Shown in pieces: positions 45,106 through 57,235 of a stretch of DNA of 64,000 nucleotides; position 1 is the first letter of the stretch; each line of letters starts with the position of its first letter. The notes under the pieces were generated by a model. It searched no databases. It was given only the letters and a program-made list of their open reading frames with translations, and was not told the origin of the DNA. The position numbers and the translations under genes were made by a program. The DNA comes from Turnera subulata (lineage: Eukaryota > Streptophyta > Magnoliopsida > Malpighiales > Passifloraceae), in NCBI GenBank assembly GCA_028386065.3, contig JAKUCV010003363.1, forward strand, positions 204,270-268,269, written 5' to 3'.

Positions 45106-45262
45106 CTTGAGTGGCATCAACTTGTGCTTATGCTTCAGGTTGTGTTTGTAATCCTTCCACGAATTGGGTAAATTTTTATCAGGGAACCTACAAGAAATTC
45201 ATCAGGTAGAGAAATCTTCACCGCCTTCAAGTCCTCTAAAAGCGTCTGGTACTCTATGATCT
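45106..45262 (-). pseudogene. copia-B gag, middle part
   Basis: The minus strand encodes IIEYQTLLEDLKAVKISLPDEFLVGSLI in broken frames. This is the copia gag (UBN2-type) segment between the pieces at 46620-47082 and 37464. Confidence 0.7.
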
Positions 45263-45267
45263 AACTG

Positions 45268-46614
45268 TGATGTGCATGAAATTACATACATTTTACAGCA
45301 CACACTGTCGTCTTCTGGCCTTGCATTCATCATTAATTCATGCATTTAGATGTAAATTCACTTCTTTTCATGCCAAATCCATTTTTCCTTACCCTTGGAT
45401 GCTTTCAGGTGCAATTTGGCTCTTTTTGGAGCATGTTTGGCGATTTTGTGTTAGTAGTGCCGCTGTTGAAGAAACTGGACCAATTGCCTAGCAGCGCCGC
45501 TGTCGACAAAATATCTGCTCTTAAACCTTCTTTTTCAGAGAACCTTTTTTTCTGGAGGAGATTTGACGATTTTGGCCAAAAACTAATGAGATGCTGCGAA
45601 GTGCCATGTTCTAGTACAAATCGCATGCCTGACAGCGCCCTTGCAGTGGGCACTGGCGTCAAGTCCCTATCTTTACTAGGGTTTGCGCCTATTTTCTAGG
45701 AGTATTTAAAAGGGGATGCACCTAGACACTCCAAGCAGGGAAAGAAGATTTAAAGAGGAATTCTTAGAGCTAAAGTCTGAGAATTTTCTTCCAATTCCTA
45801 CACGCATAGTTGGCTATCTTTTAGGAATGTAACCCTAGATATCAAAGCAACTTTGCTGAACGAAATTGACTAAAGAAAGGGAGCTTTAGTCGACTTTTTA
45901 TAATTTTTTTTTATAAGATGTCGATTAGGTTTTTTACCTTTATTTTCTTCTTCTTCATGAACTAATTTCTTTTATCTAGGTTTATAAGATGTCGCTACTG
46001 TTCTTGATGTTTATTCAATAATTCAGACTTGTTTCTGTTATTCGTTATGCTTTGATTTGATATAGAGTACTTATCAGTGTCTGCGGCTTGATTACCCTCA
46101 AACACTTTTTAGACACCTTAGTGACGCACCTAACAGAGAAACAAAGAACTTAGACCATTCTATATCAAGCCTCTACCCCTACTGATCGTCGAAAGAGACT
46201 TTAGGGTTAGTTGAGGATGACAGCGCCCTAGGAAAAAGCTTCACTGACGAAAGCGGGTTGTTCCAGAACTATGGTAGGTTTACAATTACATGTGAGAGTA
46301 GTTGTAGACAACTTAGGCTAGGTAGCCCTTCAAAGTGGACAAATTTACTACCAAGTTATTGAATTATTGTTGAACAGCTAGGCAGTAGTGAACCCCGGAC
46401 AACCTAGGTTCCCATCCAATTGCGTTTTCTCTTATTTACACCTTTATTTTCTGTTATTTATTTTATATAATTCTCTCATCACGATTTCTATTTATTTTAT
46501 TTGTTAGTCTAATCAATTAAGATCCTAAGGACAACGTTGTTTTCGTAATCCTTGTGATTCGACCTTGTTTACTATACTAACGTTGTGCACTTGCAGCCGG
46601 TTTTGCGACGAATA
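45268..46614 (+). mobile_element. Solo LTR, probably Ty3/gypsy Tat/Athila type
   Basis: 1347 bp between perfect TSD copies AACTG (45263-45267 and 46615-46619), interrupting copia-B gag. It begins TGATGTGCATG and ends GCGACGAATA, so the 3' end is TA instead of CA. TATTTAAAAGG near 45704-45714 is a candidate TATA box in plus orientation. The CTTGTGATTCGACC and GTGCACTTGC words near the end are ones I associate with Tat/Athila LTRs. No interior is present, so it arose by LTR-LTR recombination. Confidence 0.75.
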
Positions 46615-46619
46615 AACTG

Positions 46620-47082
46620 GTAACAGATTTGTCTTCCTTCATCTCCCACTTGTAGAAGTTGAAAATGGCAAACTTCTACTTCAAAGCATCTTTTGCGGTA
46701 TATTTTTCCACCATGCTATCCCAGATGTCTTTTGCTTCCTTGTAAGATGCATAAACGTCAAAAAATTCATTGGATAAAGTTCAAAAAATTCATTGGACAA
46801 AGTTTGTATTATTGTTTGTCGGCAATCCTTATTGGCATTAAGCCAATACTCAATTCTCCATCTGTTTTTGATCATCGGTTGCTGCTTTGATTCTGTTAAG
46901 GCGTAGGCCACCCCATGCACGTCAAGTGTGGAAAAAATGCGCTCTTGCCACCTTTTGAAATTTGCACCGGCAAACACCTCGATTCTAGACACGTCGGGAT
47001 AAGGTGTTGCATATGTAATGACTGGTTGGGCTTAGGAACCATCAACAACGGCGGCAACATTCTCTGGTTGGAATTCAGCCAT
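46620..47082 (-). pseudogene. copia-B gag, N-terminal part
   Basis: ATG 47080-47082 begins MAEFQPENVAAVVDGS, then a TAA stop. It continues in the same frame as PDVSRIEVFAGANFKRWQERIFSTLDVHGVAYALTE and NANKDCRQTIIQTLSNEFFELY. This is the gag start of a plant copia. A 23-24 bp tandem duplication near 46757-46802 shifts the frame. The ATG is only about 20 nt from the LTR and no clear PBS lies between. Confidence 0.85.
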
Positions 47083-47101
47083 CGGTACTATCTCTTTAGA
47101 T

Positions 47102-47553
47102 TGTTGGAGTATTTGGAAAATTTGACTGTGTTAAACCCGAGTTGAGGCGTGTAAATACTGTTCTAAAGAGATATTTTGATACCCCAAAATCTCCCCAGGA
47201 TACAACGACTCCTTCTACCAAAGGTAGGATATCAAAACTACTAAGAAAAACAGAGGAGGAGAGAATTTTGTGAAAGGAAAAAAAATAAGAAAAGGAAAAG
47301 ATGATTCTTGTATGTTGTGTCAAATGAGGTAACAGAGAATAGTATTTAGAGTAGTAAGATAAAGAGATTAAGAGGTTACTCTTACAACCAGATTGGATAT
47401 AAACCAAAAAAAAAAACTCCTAATAAAAATAAGCAACAGAAGAAACTAATGATCAGGTAAAAATTGACTGAGTTTTCCCTTCATTTCCTCCAACAATTTT
47501 GACTAGATAAACACTTTTTTTTTCCTTTTGAAATATAGTATATTTTTTCAACA
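47102..47553 (-). repeat. copia-B 5' LTR
   Basis: 452 bp partner of 29348-29815. It is flanked on the right by the TSD ACTGT. The LTR-gag junction (minus AATCTAAAGAGATAGTACCG) lacks the usual TGGTATCAGAGC. Confidence 0.9.
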
Positions 47554-47558
47554 ACTGT

Positions 47559-47900
47559 TCCAACACCTATATCATCCAATCGAAAAAAACCTATTGGTGG
47601 ATTAACCAGCCCCATCCCTATTGTTTCTGCAGCTGCTTTAGCAAGAAAATCTGTTGTTGTGTTCAAAGATCTATTTACGTGAGACACTGTCACCAATTGG
47701 AATTCCTTCAAAAAACCACTTGAGACGGTGCACAAAAACCACTTGAGATGGTGCACCAACACTTTTTCTCCCATTCCACAAGCCATTCATTTTCATATTC
47801 CAAAGCTCGGACAAGTAGAGTTAAATCTGTTTCCACCATTCTGCCACATTTTCACGTCTCTCCTGTACTTACCAGGGACTGTATGTTATGTCACAATCGA
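47559..47900 (-). pseudogene. LINE-2 RNase H C-terminal relic
   Basis: The minus strand encodes LKWFLCTVSSGFLKEFQLVTVSHVNRSLNTTTDFLAKAA, the C-terminal RNase H region (RVT_3 type) of plant LINEs, preceded by an RALEYENEWLVEWE-like stretch in another frame. It was split by copia-B. The remaining 3' tail is at 29305-29347. The right end is uncertain. Confidence 0.7.
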
Positions 47901-48495
47901 AAAAGGACGTTGATGCTTCTTTTCTTATTCTTTTTTCATGAAAAGGGGTAGGTTGATCTTGGCTTTGCTATTCAATCTATGCTAAAATTCTGAAATCTCA
48001 TATTCAATTACACCGTATTTTTGAGTCCACAAAAGAAAAGTGCCATAGAGAAAATTGAAAAAAGCAATGAGGTATAAAAGCTAATCCAATTATTCCTAAT
48101 TAGAGCCGCAATATATATAATTAGCAAATGTGAGTAAGCTACTACATATCTTCTAATAAATTTTACATTTCTTCCTGTCTGTTTGCCCTCCATTTTCTGT
48201 TATATTCCTCTTCTTCAATTGGAACTTGAATCATAGACCTTCCCCAGTTGAGTATTGCATTTTTTTTTACAAAATAGGAAATAGAAAAATGAAAATATAA
48301 TTTTTTTTTCCAAAAAAAATAATTTTCTAAATGGAGAGAAATACTAATTTTAATTTTTATAAATTAAATTCAATTAAAAATTACCAAAAATACTTTTTAT
48401 ATTTCTAAACTAGATCCCACTTGTAACATATTTTCTAGACAAATGTTTGAAGTGTTAGGCACCATAAAATAATAACTAAAAAAGGATAGGATAAA
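47901..48495. other. AT-rich DNA, no gene seen
   Basis: Contains T- and A-runs and no supported ORF or repeat boundary up to the solo LTR. Confidence 0.4.
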
Positions 48496-49090
48496 TGAAA
48501 CGCCCCGATCCGTATTTACCGTTATTCACAGTAAACACGTGGGACCACATACTATTACAACAACCACAGCGGTAAATATCACATCCAACAGATTAAAAGT
48601 ACATAATACATCAATCGTACCTGTCCTGATACGAGAACATTATTACTACAAGCATCAATCCATAGTGTTATAAACAGCAAGCAGCGGAAGTCTTAATACA
48701 ACACAATAATAGATAATGATATGGACATAATGCAACGCAGGATGGATCCGGGCCTGGCAGAGGGTGCGCCACAGCTTGCCTCGAACGTACCTGAGCTACG
48801 CACAATCAATCTACGCGACCAGGTCGCGCAGGCGAGGGGTGAGTCCGAAGTGCTCACCGGGTAAAATCCATAAGCAAGTATACATATACTTAAACCGTAA
48901 ATAAAACCAAGTCACAATAACAGCAAGAATCTGAAGTTTACACGAACTCTGTATAACACATGCTTTGTGATTCTAGACACGCTACACCAATTTTATTATC
49001 AGGGCCCCTATCACTAGTTAAATGATGGCCGTCGCCTGGTAGTCAAGCTAGCTAGCCCGTGGACCCCTCCCCGGTACCTCCACGTAATAA

Positions 49091-49205
49091 CTGGCACAGA
49101 CAGGGAGCAGGACCAACCACTAACTCTCCCCCAGTGCCCAAACAATAACAATAACTTGGTACAGACAGGGAGCAGGCACCAACCACTAACTCTCCCCCAG
49201 CACCA
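49091..49205. repeat. Two direct repeats of about 50 bp
   Basis: 49091-49140 and 49156-49205 share ACAGACAGGGAGCAGG and CCAACCACTAACTCTCCCCC with few changes. Their ends (GGCAC/GTGCC and GGTAC/GCACC) can pair, so each may fold as a hairpin. Confidence 0.75.
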
Positions 49206-50037
49206 TAATCTAAGACTACCATCTGGCTAAACCAACACTTAACTGTGACTTACTAGATGTCTAAGTGAGGTCAGTTTTATTATTCCTAGTTACTTAACTC
49301 CTATTATCCCCCACTCTCTCATTATCCCGAGCAGGCTCACAGCCTCTCCGCTCGTCTGGATAATACAACTCAATTATCTGGTACCCTCGGTACTCTACTT
49401 CCATAATTTCACAGCCAACAACAACAACAATAATAATCTACCAGTACCAATATTTCTAACATTTTCAAATAACATCAACAGCAACATCAATTCAGCAACA
49501 TCAACGGCAACAAATAACATCTAAACTCAACTCGCAACAACTATTCTCAGCCACAAGAATTATTCATGCATATAATACACAAACAGCAACTTGGCACTAC
49601 GGCAGTATATAAATAATTACTTATCCTCACCTTGGCCGATAAATTCCACAGGAAATTCGTCGATTGGCTCCGGTTCTACGTGCTCGTACTCGTTATCAAC
49701 TCCTATTCAGCAAACAACACATATTCACATAAAATGCACAAATAATGCTTATGATATGATGTACTGTAATACTAATTCTATTAGGTCATTCGTCCTGGTT
49801 CTTATTCTATTTCACTTATTTAATATCATAGTCTGGTCTCATTTCACCGTATTTACCTCCGGTTATTAAATACTTTATAATCCTCCCTCTAAAGAAAAAG
49901 TTCCCTTGTATATAATATGTTTCTAAAAATTAATTACTAGTACTCCTAAAACAATATGTCTATTAATTATTTCTTTAAAACATATTTTATTTCCTAATTT
50001 CTCTTTTTCAGAATTTTCGTTTTTTTTAAATTGGGCC

Positions 50038-50117
50038 GTGAACAGTAACCGTGAACAGTGCCGACCCGTGAACAGTGACGGGCCAGGTGAACAGTCGGTC
50101 CATACTGTTCACGGGCC
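50038..50117. repeat. GTGAACAGT array with an inverted copy
   Basis: GTGAACAGT occurs at 50038, 50051, 50068 and 50087 and inverted (ACTGTTCAC) at 50104-50112. The inverted unit with its flank ACTGTTCACGGGCC can pair with several forward units. Confidence 0.85.
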
Positions 50118-51725
50118 GGCACTATTAATCAAACCTTACCGAGCCTAGTTTTTCTGACTTAAAGATACTATACTCGTCGGAAGGATTGCGGCCACGCGCA
50201 TCTCGTCTCTCCACACCCAATTTCCACTAATTTCATCTCATTTTAATACAATAGTAAAAAGCAGTTGCAGTGCATGATTTGAACGAAAACTGAACACACG
50301 CCATCGCTCGAGAATTACCGTGTCACACTGGAAAAAATAACACTATCTCGCCGGATCAGTAACCATGTCACCGGATTCTGGTCAGACTTGCTGAAACAAT
50401 AAGCCGAGTCGCCGGAACAGCCACAATCATCTGCTCAAACCCGAACATCAACCAAAATTCAACATAGAGTCCAACAACCAACCATGATAAACATCATCTA
50501 AACGAACACAAACGAATTAGGGACTGGAAGTTACCAGAATATCGAATCTGTCCAAACAATAGTGGCCCGAGCCTAGCAACAACACTGCCAGAGAAGTCCT
50601 GCACCACCATCGACCGCACACTGGATCTGGCCTCCAAAGCCCCAAAACGAACCTTGCACCTCACTGCAGAAACGAGCCCACGATCCGACCAAAACAGTTC
50701 CGGCCAAATGCACCACCATCACGGGACAACAAACCGGTCCCCATAAACAACCTCGGATTCGCCGTCATCAACCCCACAACATAGCCACCACAAACCCGAC
50801 CTCTGTCACGCACCCAAACACCAACCCAGGCAACAACAACACACATACCACCACCATTGACAAGCCCAGCCGAAAACCAAACAACAACCACAACATCAGC
50901 CGACATCCACACAGTAAAACGAAAGGAAGAAGGGAAAGAGGAGCAGAGGGACCGCTTACCACGACGGCAGCGAGCTCAAACCCGAGCTCACAAGACACGC
51001 GCAGACGAAGCAAGCTTCCCGGTCCTCCATCACAGATACTCCACGAGTGACTCCTCTCTGTGCAATAGCAAGATGATGGTGGCGGCGAGTTATGTATGGA
51101 GAAGAGATGATGACGACAAAGAGAGGAGGAAAGGTTTGAATTGGGGAAAGAAAGACAAAAAGAAAACAGAAATGGAATGAAGAATAAAAGAAAAGAAGAG
51201 AGAAAGATTATGGGTAACTACCACGATTCGGGAAGAGGAAATCGTGGAAAGAAAAGAAAAGAGAAATAATGGGAGAGAAAAGGGTGGGGCGGCGAAAGAG
51301 AAAAGAAAAGAGAGAGAGAAGGAAAAAGAAGAAAAGTGAAAGAGAAAATAGGGTTGGCCGGCCAAGACCCAAACGACGTCGTTTTGGGTCCTGGGCGCGG
51401 TCAACTCTTCCCTGGTCAATCCATTGGCTTTAGGGTTAGGTTTTCATTTTGTTTTTTTTTTTTACTTTAATCCAAAACGACGTAGTTTTGAGTGAAACTA
51501 CAATAAACTTCATATTTCACCCCAGAACTCCAATTGTTCCCAAACAACCCCAACAAGGATAAATTCCAAAAGTAAAAATAATATTTTCAAGGAGAATAAA
51601 TTAATTATAACAATAATTTCTTAACCAAAGACTCCCGGAAATTCCGCAAGGGTAAAAGTGGAAATTAAATACCAAAAATTTTGAAAATTCTGTAAAAATC
51701 AATTAACAAAAATCGGGGCGTTGCA

Positions 51726-54600
51726 CTCATGCTGTGGCAGAGGCTATTTCTTCGAATTCTCCAATAAAATCTCCAAAATTCTTCAAAATGCACCTGGAAT
51801 CACTAATCATACAGTAAGGGATGGAATTTAAGGGGATATGGTGAAATAATGCAAAGTAAGACATATAACCATGATGAATTGAGATCAAATATATCTAAAT
51901 TCATGCCTAAAACTATGCATATTTCATGTGCATCTTCGAGCACTCGGAACACCAAATTAGGCCAACCGTGCCATCACATCACTTCGAACCTATTTCTGTG
52001 CACTAGGCCAAGCCTACGCTAACTATCTCATCTCAATTAGACACCAGTTCATGTTACCGAGCCTAAGCACATATTATTGTGCACACCAACACTATTAACA
52101 TTACCCACTTTCTCTCGAATACACGATCCAACCTACACGAACGTCCCCGAAGGACCACTAACGCACGGGTCTCATCATGTAAATACTGCTCTATATTCTA
52201 GGGTGTACCTGGGGTACAAAAATTGAGTCAAACCGTTGGTAAAATCTAGATTCGATTGTTGCTAATTTATGTGGGTGGCAAAAATCTAACTATGGGGTGA
52301 TGAAGAACTGGAAAACTCTGGGTGTGTTTGAGACACATTTTGAAAACAATTTTTTTTTTGTTTTGATTGTTCTCAAAAACCAGAAATTGTATTTGGTGCT
52401 CCCGTTTGGATGACTAAAGGGTGGGGAGTTTTTTTAGATGAGTATTATCACTTGGTTGAGTCGCCAGCATGGAAGGATGAAGGAGAAGATGAATAGTATT
52501 TTGCTTAGGAGGAGAAGATTCTGATCTCCCCACCCATAGTATGCCGTGTTTTTAAAAATTTTAATCAAATAGATTTTTCAGGGTTGTGGTTTTTTTTTGG
52601 AAACAATTTTTAGAGCTAAACTTTAAAATTGTTTTTATAAATAGAAAATGGAGAATAATTCCAAACATACCCTCTATTTTTTTTTCCTTTTTTCGCTCAT
52701 TAATTTCCGTCTGAGGTAGAGGGCTTCAATTTTTTTGGTTTCATGTTATCAAATAGATAAGGCGATCAAAGTTGTCGTCTATTTTTTTGTTTTGCTAAAA
52801 AAAATAATAACTATTAAATGGCTTAGTTTTTTTTATTTTTTTGTTTTCATAAATTTTTTTTCTTTTTTTATAACAAATAAACTGATAAAAAGAGAAATTT
52901 TATCAAACAGTTTAGATCACGCACATGTCAATCAATTATGCATTCCGCTAAATCAACTAGCACCAAATAAAAGTCCGAACGGAGATGAGTTAAAATGCAA
53001 AATTGTAAAGTTTAGGGGGTCAAATTCCTTTTTTTTTTTAAGGGATGATCCTAGTTTGACCCAATGTATAAGGGAGTGAAAAGTAATGAAGTCCGCAAGT
53101 AAGTAATCCATCCAAACTTCCGATTTATCATATTTTGAGCGCCGTTATATCAACCGAAATTGGTCCACATTTTACCCGATAGAGCAATAAGGAAATGATT
53201 TTTTCAGTCTTTTAAAAAATTTCACATTCACTCAGTGAGGGTCTGTATAAAATTCGGTACATAAGATATAGCTTTCTTCTTATATTTTATTTATTATACA
53301 ATGATTTTGGTGATTAATTTTTTTATATATACATATATATATATATATTCAAGTGAGGTTATGAGATCAAGTCTTTTTATCTCTATTTTGTTCAAAAGTA
53401 TTCTTCATTTTCTAACTCTATTACATGCAACCAAGGCTGTTAAAATTGAATTTTTACCTTGACTCGGAAAGGTCCAGTCAAAAACGTAATGCAAAAACAT
53501 CTCGTAAAATCATAAGAGTCTACCAAATTTAATTATTTTAATAATTAAATATATAAATAAATAAATTATAATATTCTTTCTAAACATATTATATTATAAA
53601 TTTAATTCAAGTTAGATTATCTAATATTAGATATTACAATTGAAGTTAACTAGCCATTATAGAAAAAATTAACAAAAAGTCATAACAAAAAATATATATC
53701 ACTTAGTACCATAAATTCAAAGTTAAAATAACACATAAATGATATGTGTCCAACGGAAGCACTATTGCACAAGGGTGACCAAGAATGAAACCTGGGATAA
53801 AGACTATAAACTAAGGAAATGGGAGGAGAAAAAAGAAGTTAATGTTGAGTAAGAATTTTTTAGTTACGGTTATTTTACTTTTGGGTTGCTAAAACTTGCT
53901 TCTTTTTTTTTTTCTAAATAGCAACGATTGTGCTATATATTATGAAAAAACCTCGCTAAAACTTGCTTGGAATTTTAATTTTCTTTTTTTAAAGTTTTAT
54001 TAAACCCATCTAGTAAACTCGTACAAAAACGTTAAAAACATAAGATTTTACCAATTTTGTTGGTTCAACTCGTAATTTTATTTAAATCTAGATTTTGCCA
54101 ACGATTTGACTCAATTTTCATATACAAAATCATAAAAACGTAAGAGTCAAAACGTATTTTTAACAGCCTTGCATGCAACTCACGTCTTAATGTTGGTAAT
54201 ATTTGTTTAAATATATATACGCTGGAAAAAATATTTTTTAATTGAATGATTAACGAATTAGGTAGTAATATACCAATGAACGGAGGAGGACGTACAAAAA
54301 TAGGACTTTGAGTGGGAAGGCGTATGTGTCTGTCTGGTCCAAACAAACACACAGAAGAAAACGAATGTTTCCAGCGCTTCACGCCATTTCTGATTTAAAT
54401 TCCAAATGGCCAATTCGAAAAAGACAAAATTGGAAATATATATATTCCAATCTCTAACAATGTTTTGTTTTAACTTTTCTTCTTCTCTTTTTTTTTTTTT
54501 TTTTGTCTAAGACTGCTTTTTTACTTCTTCTTTTTCTTATCGAGATGTCACACACACTTTTGTTGTGCGTCTCTCCCTTTACTTTTTCCTTATCAAGGTT
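51726..54600. other. AT-rich intergenic DNA
   Basis: No gene or element boundary that I can support. Short ORFs of up to 114 codons are low-complexity and AT-driven. (TA)n-like sequence is at 53323-53349. A stretch near 51950-52170 has ordinary base composition but no recognised coding. Confidence 0.45.
53323..53349. repeat. (TA)n microsatellite
   Basis: Interrupted TA dinucleotide run. Confidence 0.9.
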
Positions 54601-54607
54601 GTTTGTT

Positions 54608-54800
54608 TCTTTTTTTTTTTTCCAGTATCCGGAGCTTCGTCCCGACTAATCTGGATCCAATCCGCGTCTCGCACCTAGGTATGGTGGGTGACTCTCCCAA
54701 TGAGAATTTTCTGCATACACCAAAACTTAACCTGAGACCTCGCTTAAGCGGAACAAAGTCGCTTACCACTTGGACCAATCGCACATTGGTTCTTAGCATT
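54608..54800 (-). mobile_element. Probable tRNA-derived SINE
   Basis: On the minus strand, a pol III box A-like TGGTCCAAGTGGTAAGCG (about 54776-54759) is followed about 30 nt later by a degenerate box B-like GGTCTCAGGTTAAG. The body ends ATTAGTCGGGACGAAGC, then TCCGGATACTGG and a run of about 13 A (54608-54622). A3'-A-tail and internal promoter order fit a SINE. Target duplications were not found and box B is weak. Confidence 0.55.
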
Positions 54801-54997
54801 ATGTTTCTAATAATAAATTTGTTACAATTTTTTCCACTGCAAAGAAAAATAATTTTAATTTTAATTTTAAAAAAATAAATTTTTATACAATTCTCTATCA
54901 CTTCACAACCAGTAAAAAAAATGTCTCCTCTAAAATAAATTTACCTCTAAATAGTTTTTATTTATTATATTATTTTAATTCTTTTGGATGAACATGC
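54801..54997. other. AT-rich spacer
   Basis: Nothing recognised between the SINE and LARD-4. The pentamer before LARD-4 is CATGC. Confidence 0.4.
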
Positions 54998-55574
54998 TGA
55001 AACGCCCCGACCCGTATTTACCGTACACAGTAAACACGTGCCGGAACTATGACGACCCAACCAAAACTAGCCCAGCATACAGTGTATACAACAGGAACAC
55101 GGGCTCAACAGCCCAAAAATAACAACATCAATAATAACAAAATCGGCCCAATGGCCCAACAGTAAAATATCACATCCGGCCCAATGGCCCAATAATAACA
55201 ATAAAATGCACAGCGGAAGACTTAATGACTCACATAAACACTGTATGCGACATAGATGCAAACTATAGATCCAAGCCCTGTCCAAGGGATAACGTCGCAG
55301 CCTGTCTGGAATGCATCAACCTGTACCAAAAGTAACTCATCCTACGGGATGAAAGCCCGCAGGTGAGGGGTGAGTCCGAAGTGCTCACCGACGAAGGATA
55401 GACCAACAATATGAACACTAAAAATACTCAAGGTCCAAAACAGGTAAAAACCGACCAAAAGACTCAACAAAAACCAATTATCCAATTTTATCTTTCCGGG
55501 CCCCGTCACGGATAAACTAGTGGTCAAACCTGGTTATCAACACATTCCGGGTGCCAGACCAAAAATACGAACCC

Positions 55575-55912
55575 AGGGATAGACATCCCAAATATAACAA
55601 ACCGGGATAGACATCCCAAGCATAGACATGCTTATCAAGTAACCCAGGTCAAGGCCACCACGAAACAGTCTTAAACCATCGAGTCGTACCACTACTTATC
55701 ACGCGACAATTATATTACCGTCATTAAAATCAAATCACAGGGATCGACATCCCTAACCAAAATACCGGGATAGACATCCCATCCAAAAATCAAGGATCGA
55801 CATCCTTTCACAACTTATTAATTAATCCATTATACTTATTCCAAAAGACACAGAAAATCAACACGGGGATAAACATCCCAAAAACCAACACGACACCGGG
55901 ATAAACATCCCG
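55575..55912. repeat. Array of eight mini-hairpins with covarying arms (LARD-4 3' LTR)
   Basis: Units include GGGATAGACATCCC (55576, 55604, 55767), AAGCATAGACATGCTT (55618-55633), AGGGATCGACATCCCT (55739-55754), AAGGATCGACATCCTT (55792-55807), GGGATAAACATCCC (55866) and CGGGATAAACATCCCG (55897-55912). Arm bases change together while the 4-nt loop ends in AC. Confidence 0.9.
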
Positions 55913-57235
55913 AACCAAAACATAGCAAAAGCAACAATCAACAATGCAAAATCATCAAAACATAATAACCGAGTAATATAGGCACATATCGAAGGAAATC
56001 CTTCCTCACCTTGGCCGATTACTCAACTCCGGAAAACAATGACCGGTCCGACGCCGGCTCCTCGGGAAATTGCCCGATATCCAACCTATACCACAAATAA
56101 TGTATACACATAAATGCACATAAGAGTCTGTCATGATGCCAGTACTGCGAAATATACCCATCCCGGTTCTTATCCGTTATTATTTCCATTTATCAAAAAT
56201 ATTTTACCATACGTATATCCGAATATAATTTCGGTACCATACTTTAATTAAAATTCTTTTTCAAAATATTTTCATAAAATACTTATAATCTTCCAAAATA
56301 ATAATCAGCATAATTTTCCAGAAAAATTAATAACCTATTTATAATTTTCAGAAAATATATATAGTACTTATCTTTTCTAAATATATATAGTAATAATATT
56401 TTCCAACACAAAATATAATTAACTTTAATTTACAAAATACATATATATATAATTTCCACAACCATAATTTCCAGAGAAAATAATACATATATTAAATTTC
56501 TAGAAATTAATTTCATGGTACATATATATTTTCCAAATAATAATAGTTTTTCCTAAGTAAAACTTAATTATTTATCAAAGTAAATATATTTATATTTTCT
56601 TGAAAATACCAGAATCAAATTGTCCATAATTTTCTCAAAATAAATATATAATTTTTTTCTAAAATTATATATCAGATTATTAATAAATAGATATATATAA
56701 ATAAATTGTTTTTTTAATTAAATGGACTGGGCTGAACAGTGCCGGCCCAGACCCTGCATAGTGCCAAGCCCAGGCCCGTGCAGAGCCCAGCAGCACAGTC
56801 CGGCCCGCCCAAGCCCAAATCAAACCTAGCCCAACAACAAAGATCCAAGGCGCGACCCGACCAAAGTATACGGGTCGTACGCGGGTTCGGGTCTGCTCAC
56901 CTTGGTTCTGCAACGACGGCGGCGCGACGAGGCACGGGAGAAGGCGAGCGAGCACAACACGACGTTGGGGCGGCGGAAAACTGGCGCGGCGACGTCGGCC
57001 TGAGGCGGCAGGCACGAGGATGGTGGATCCGTCGGGTTCTGCTCGCGGGTCAACGGCCCTCGGCGGCGCGTCAGGCGGCAGAATCGATCGGAGGCGGCGC
57101 CTTTGAGGTCGCGACTGCGCGGCGATCCTGACGGCGTCGTTGGTGAGTCGAGCAGCGGCGCCGATCCGTCCGGCGTGCATAGTGACGGGAAGGAAGAGGA
57201 GGTGACGCACTGTGCAAAAACCGATTTTCTCCATT

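Larger units (their letters stand above)
29348..47553 (-). mobile_element. Ty1/copia retrotransposon copia-B, nested host element, minus orientation
   Basis: LTRs 29348-29815 (3') and 47102-47553 (5') are flanked by a perfect TSD, ACTGT, at 29343-29347 and 47554-47558. Inside are LARD-2, LARD-3 and a solo LTR, each with its own TSD. Subtracting them leaves about 5.2 kb, the normal size of a plant copia. Its gag-pol order (gag at 47082, then protease, integrase, RT, RNase H toward 34077) is intact, but frames are broken. It inserted in a LINE. Confidence 0.93.
48496..51725 (-). mobile_element. Solo LTR of a LARD-type element
   Basis: 3230 bp from TGAAACGCCCCGATCC to CGGGGCGTTGCA, with LTR architecture like LARD-1 and LARD-3: GCAGCGGAAG box (48681-48690), GGTGAGTCC-GCTCACC hairpin (about 48838), GC-rich and purine-rich segments, and ACGT palindromes (51368-51489). 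No second LTR, PBS or PPT follows. Flanking pentamers ATAAA and CTCAT differ, so there is no TSD. Confidence 0.8.

Noticed and set aside
54640..54790. Possible tRNA gene
   Set aside because: Box A-like and weak box B-like words are present, but no cloverleaf or acceptor stem can be drawn. A SINE fits better.
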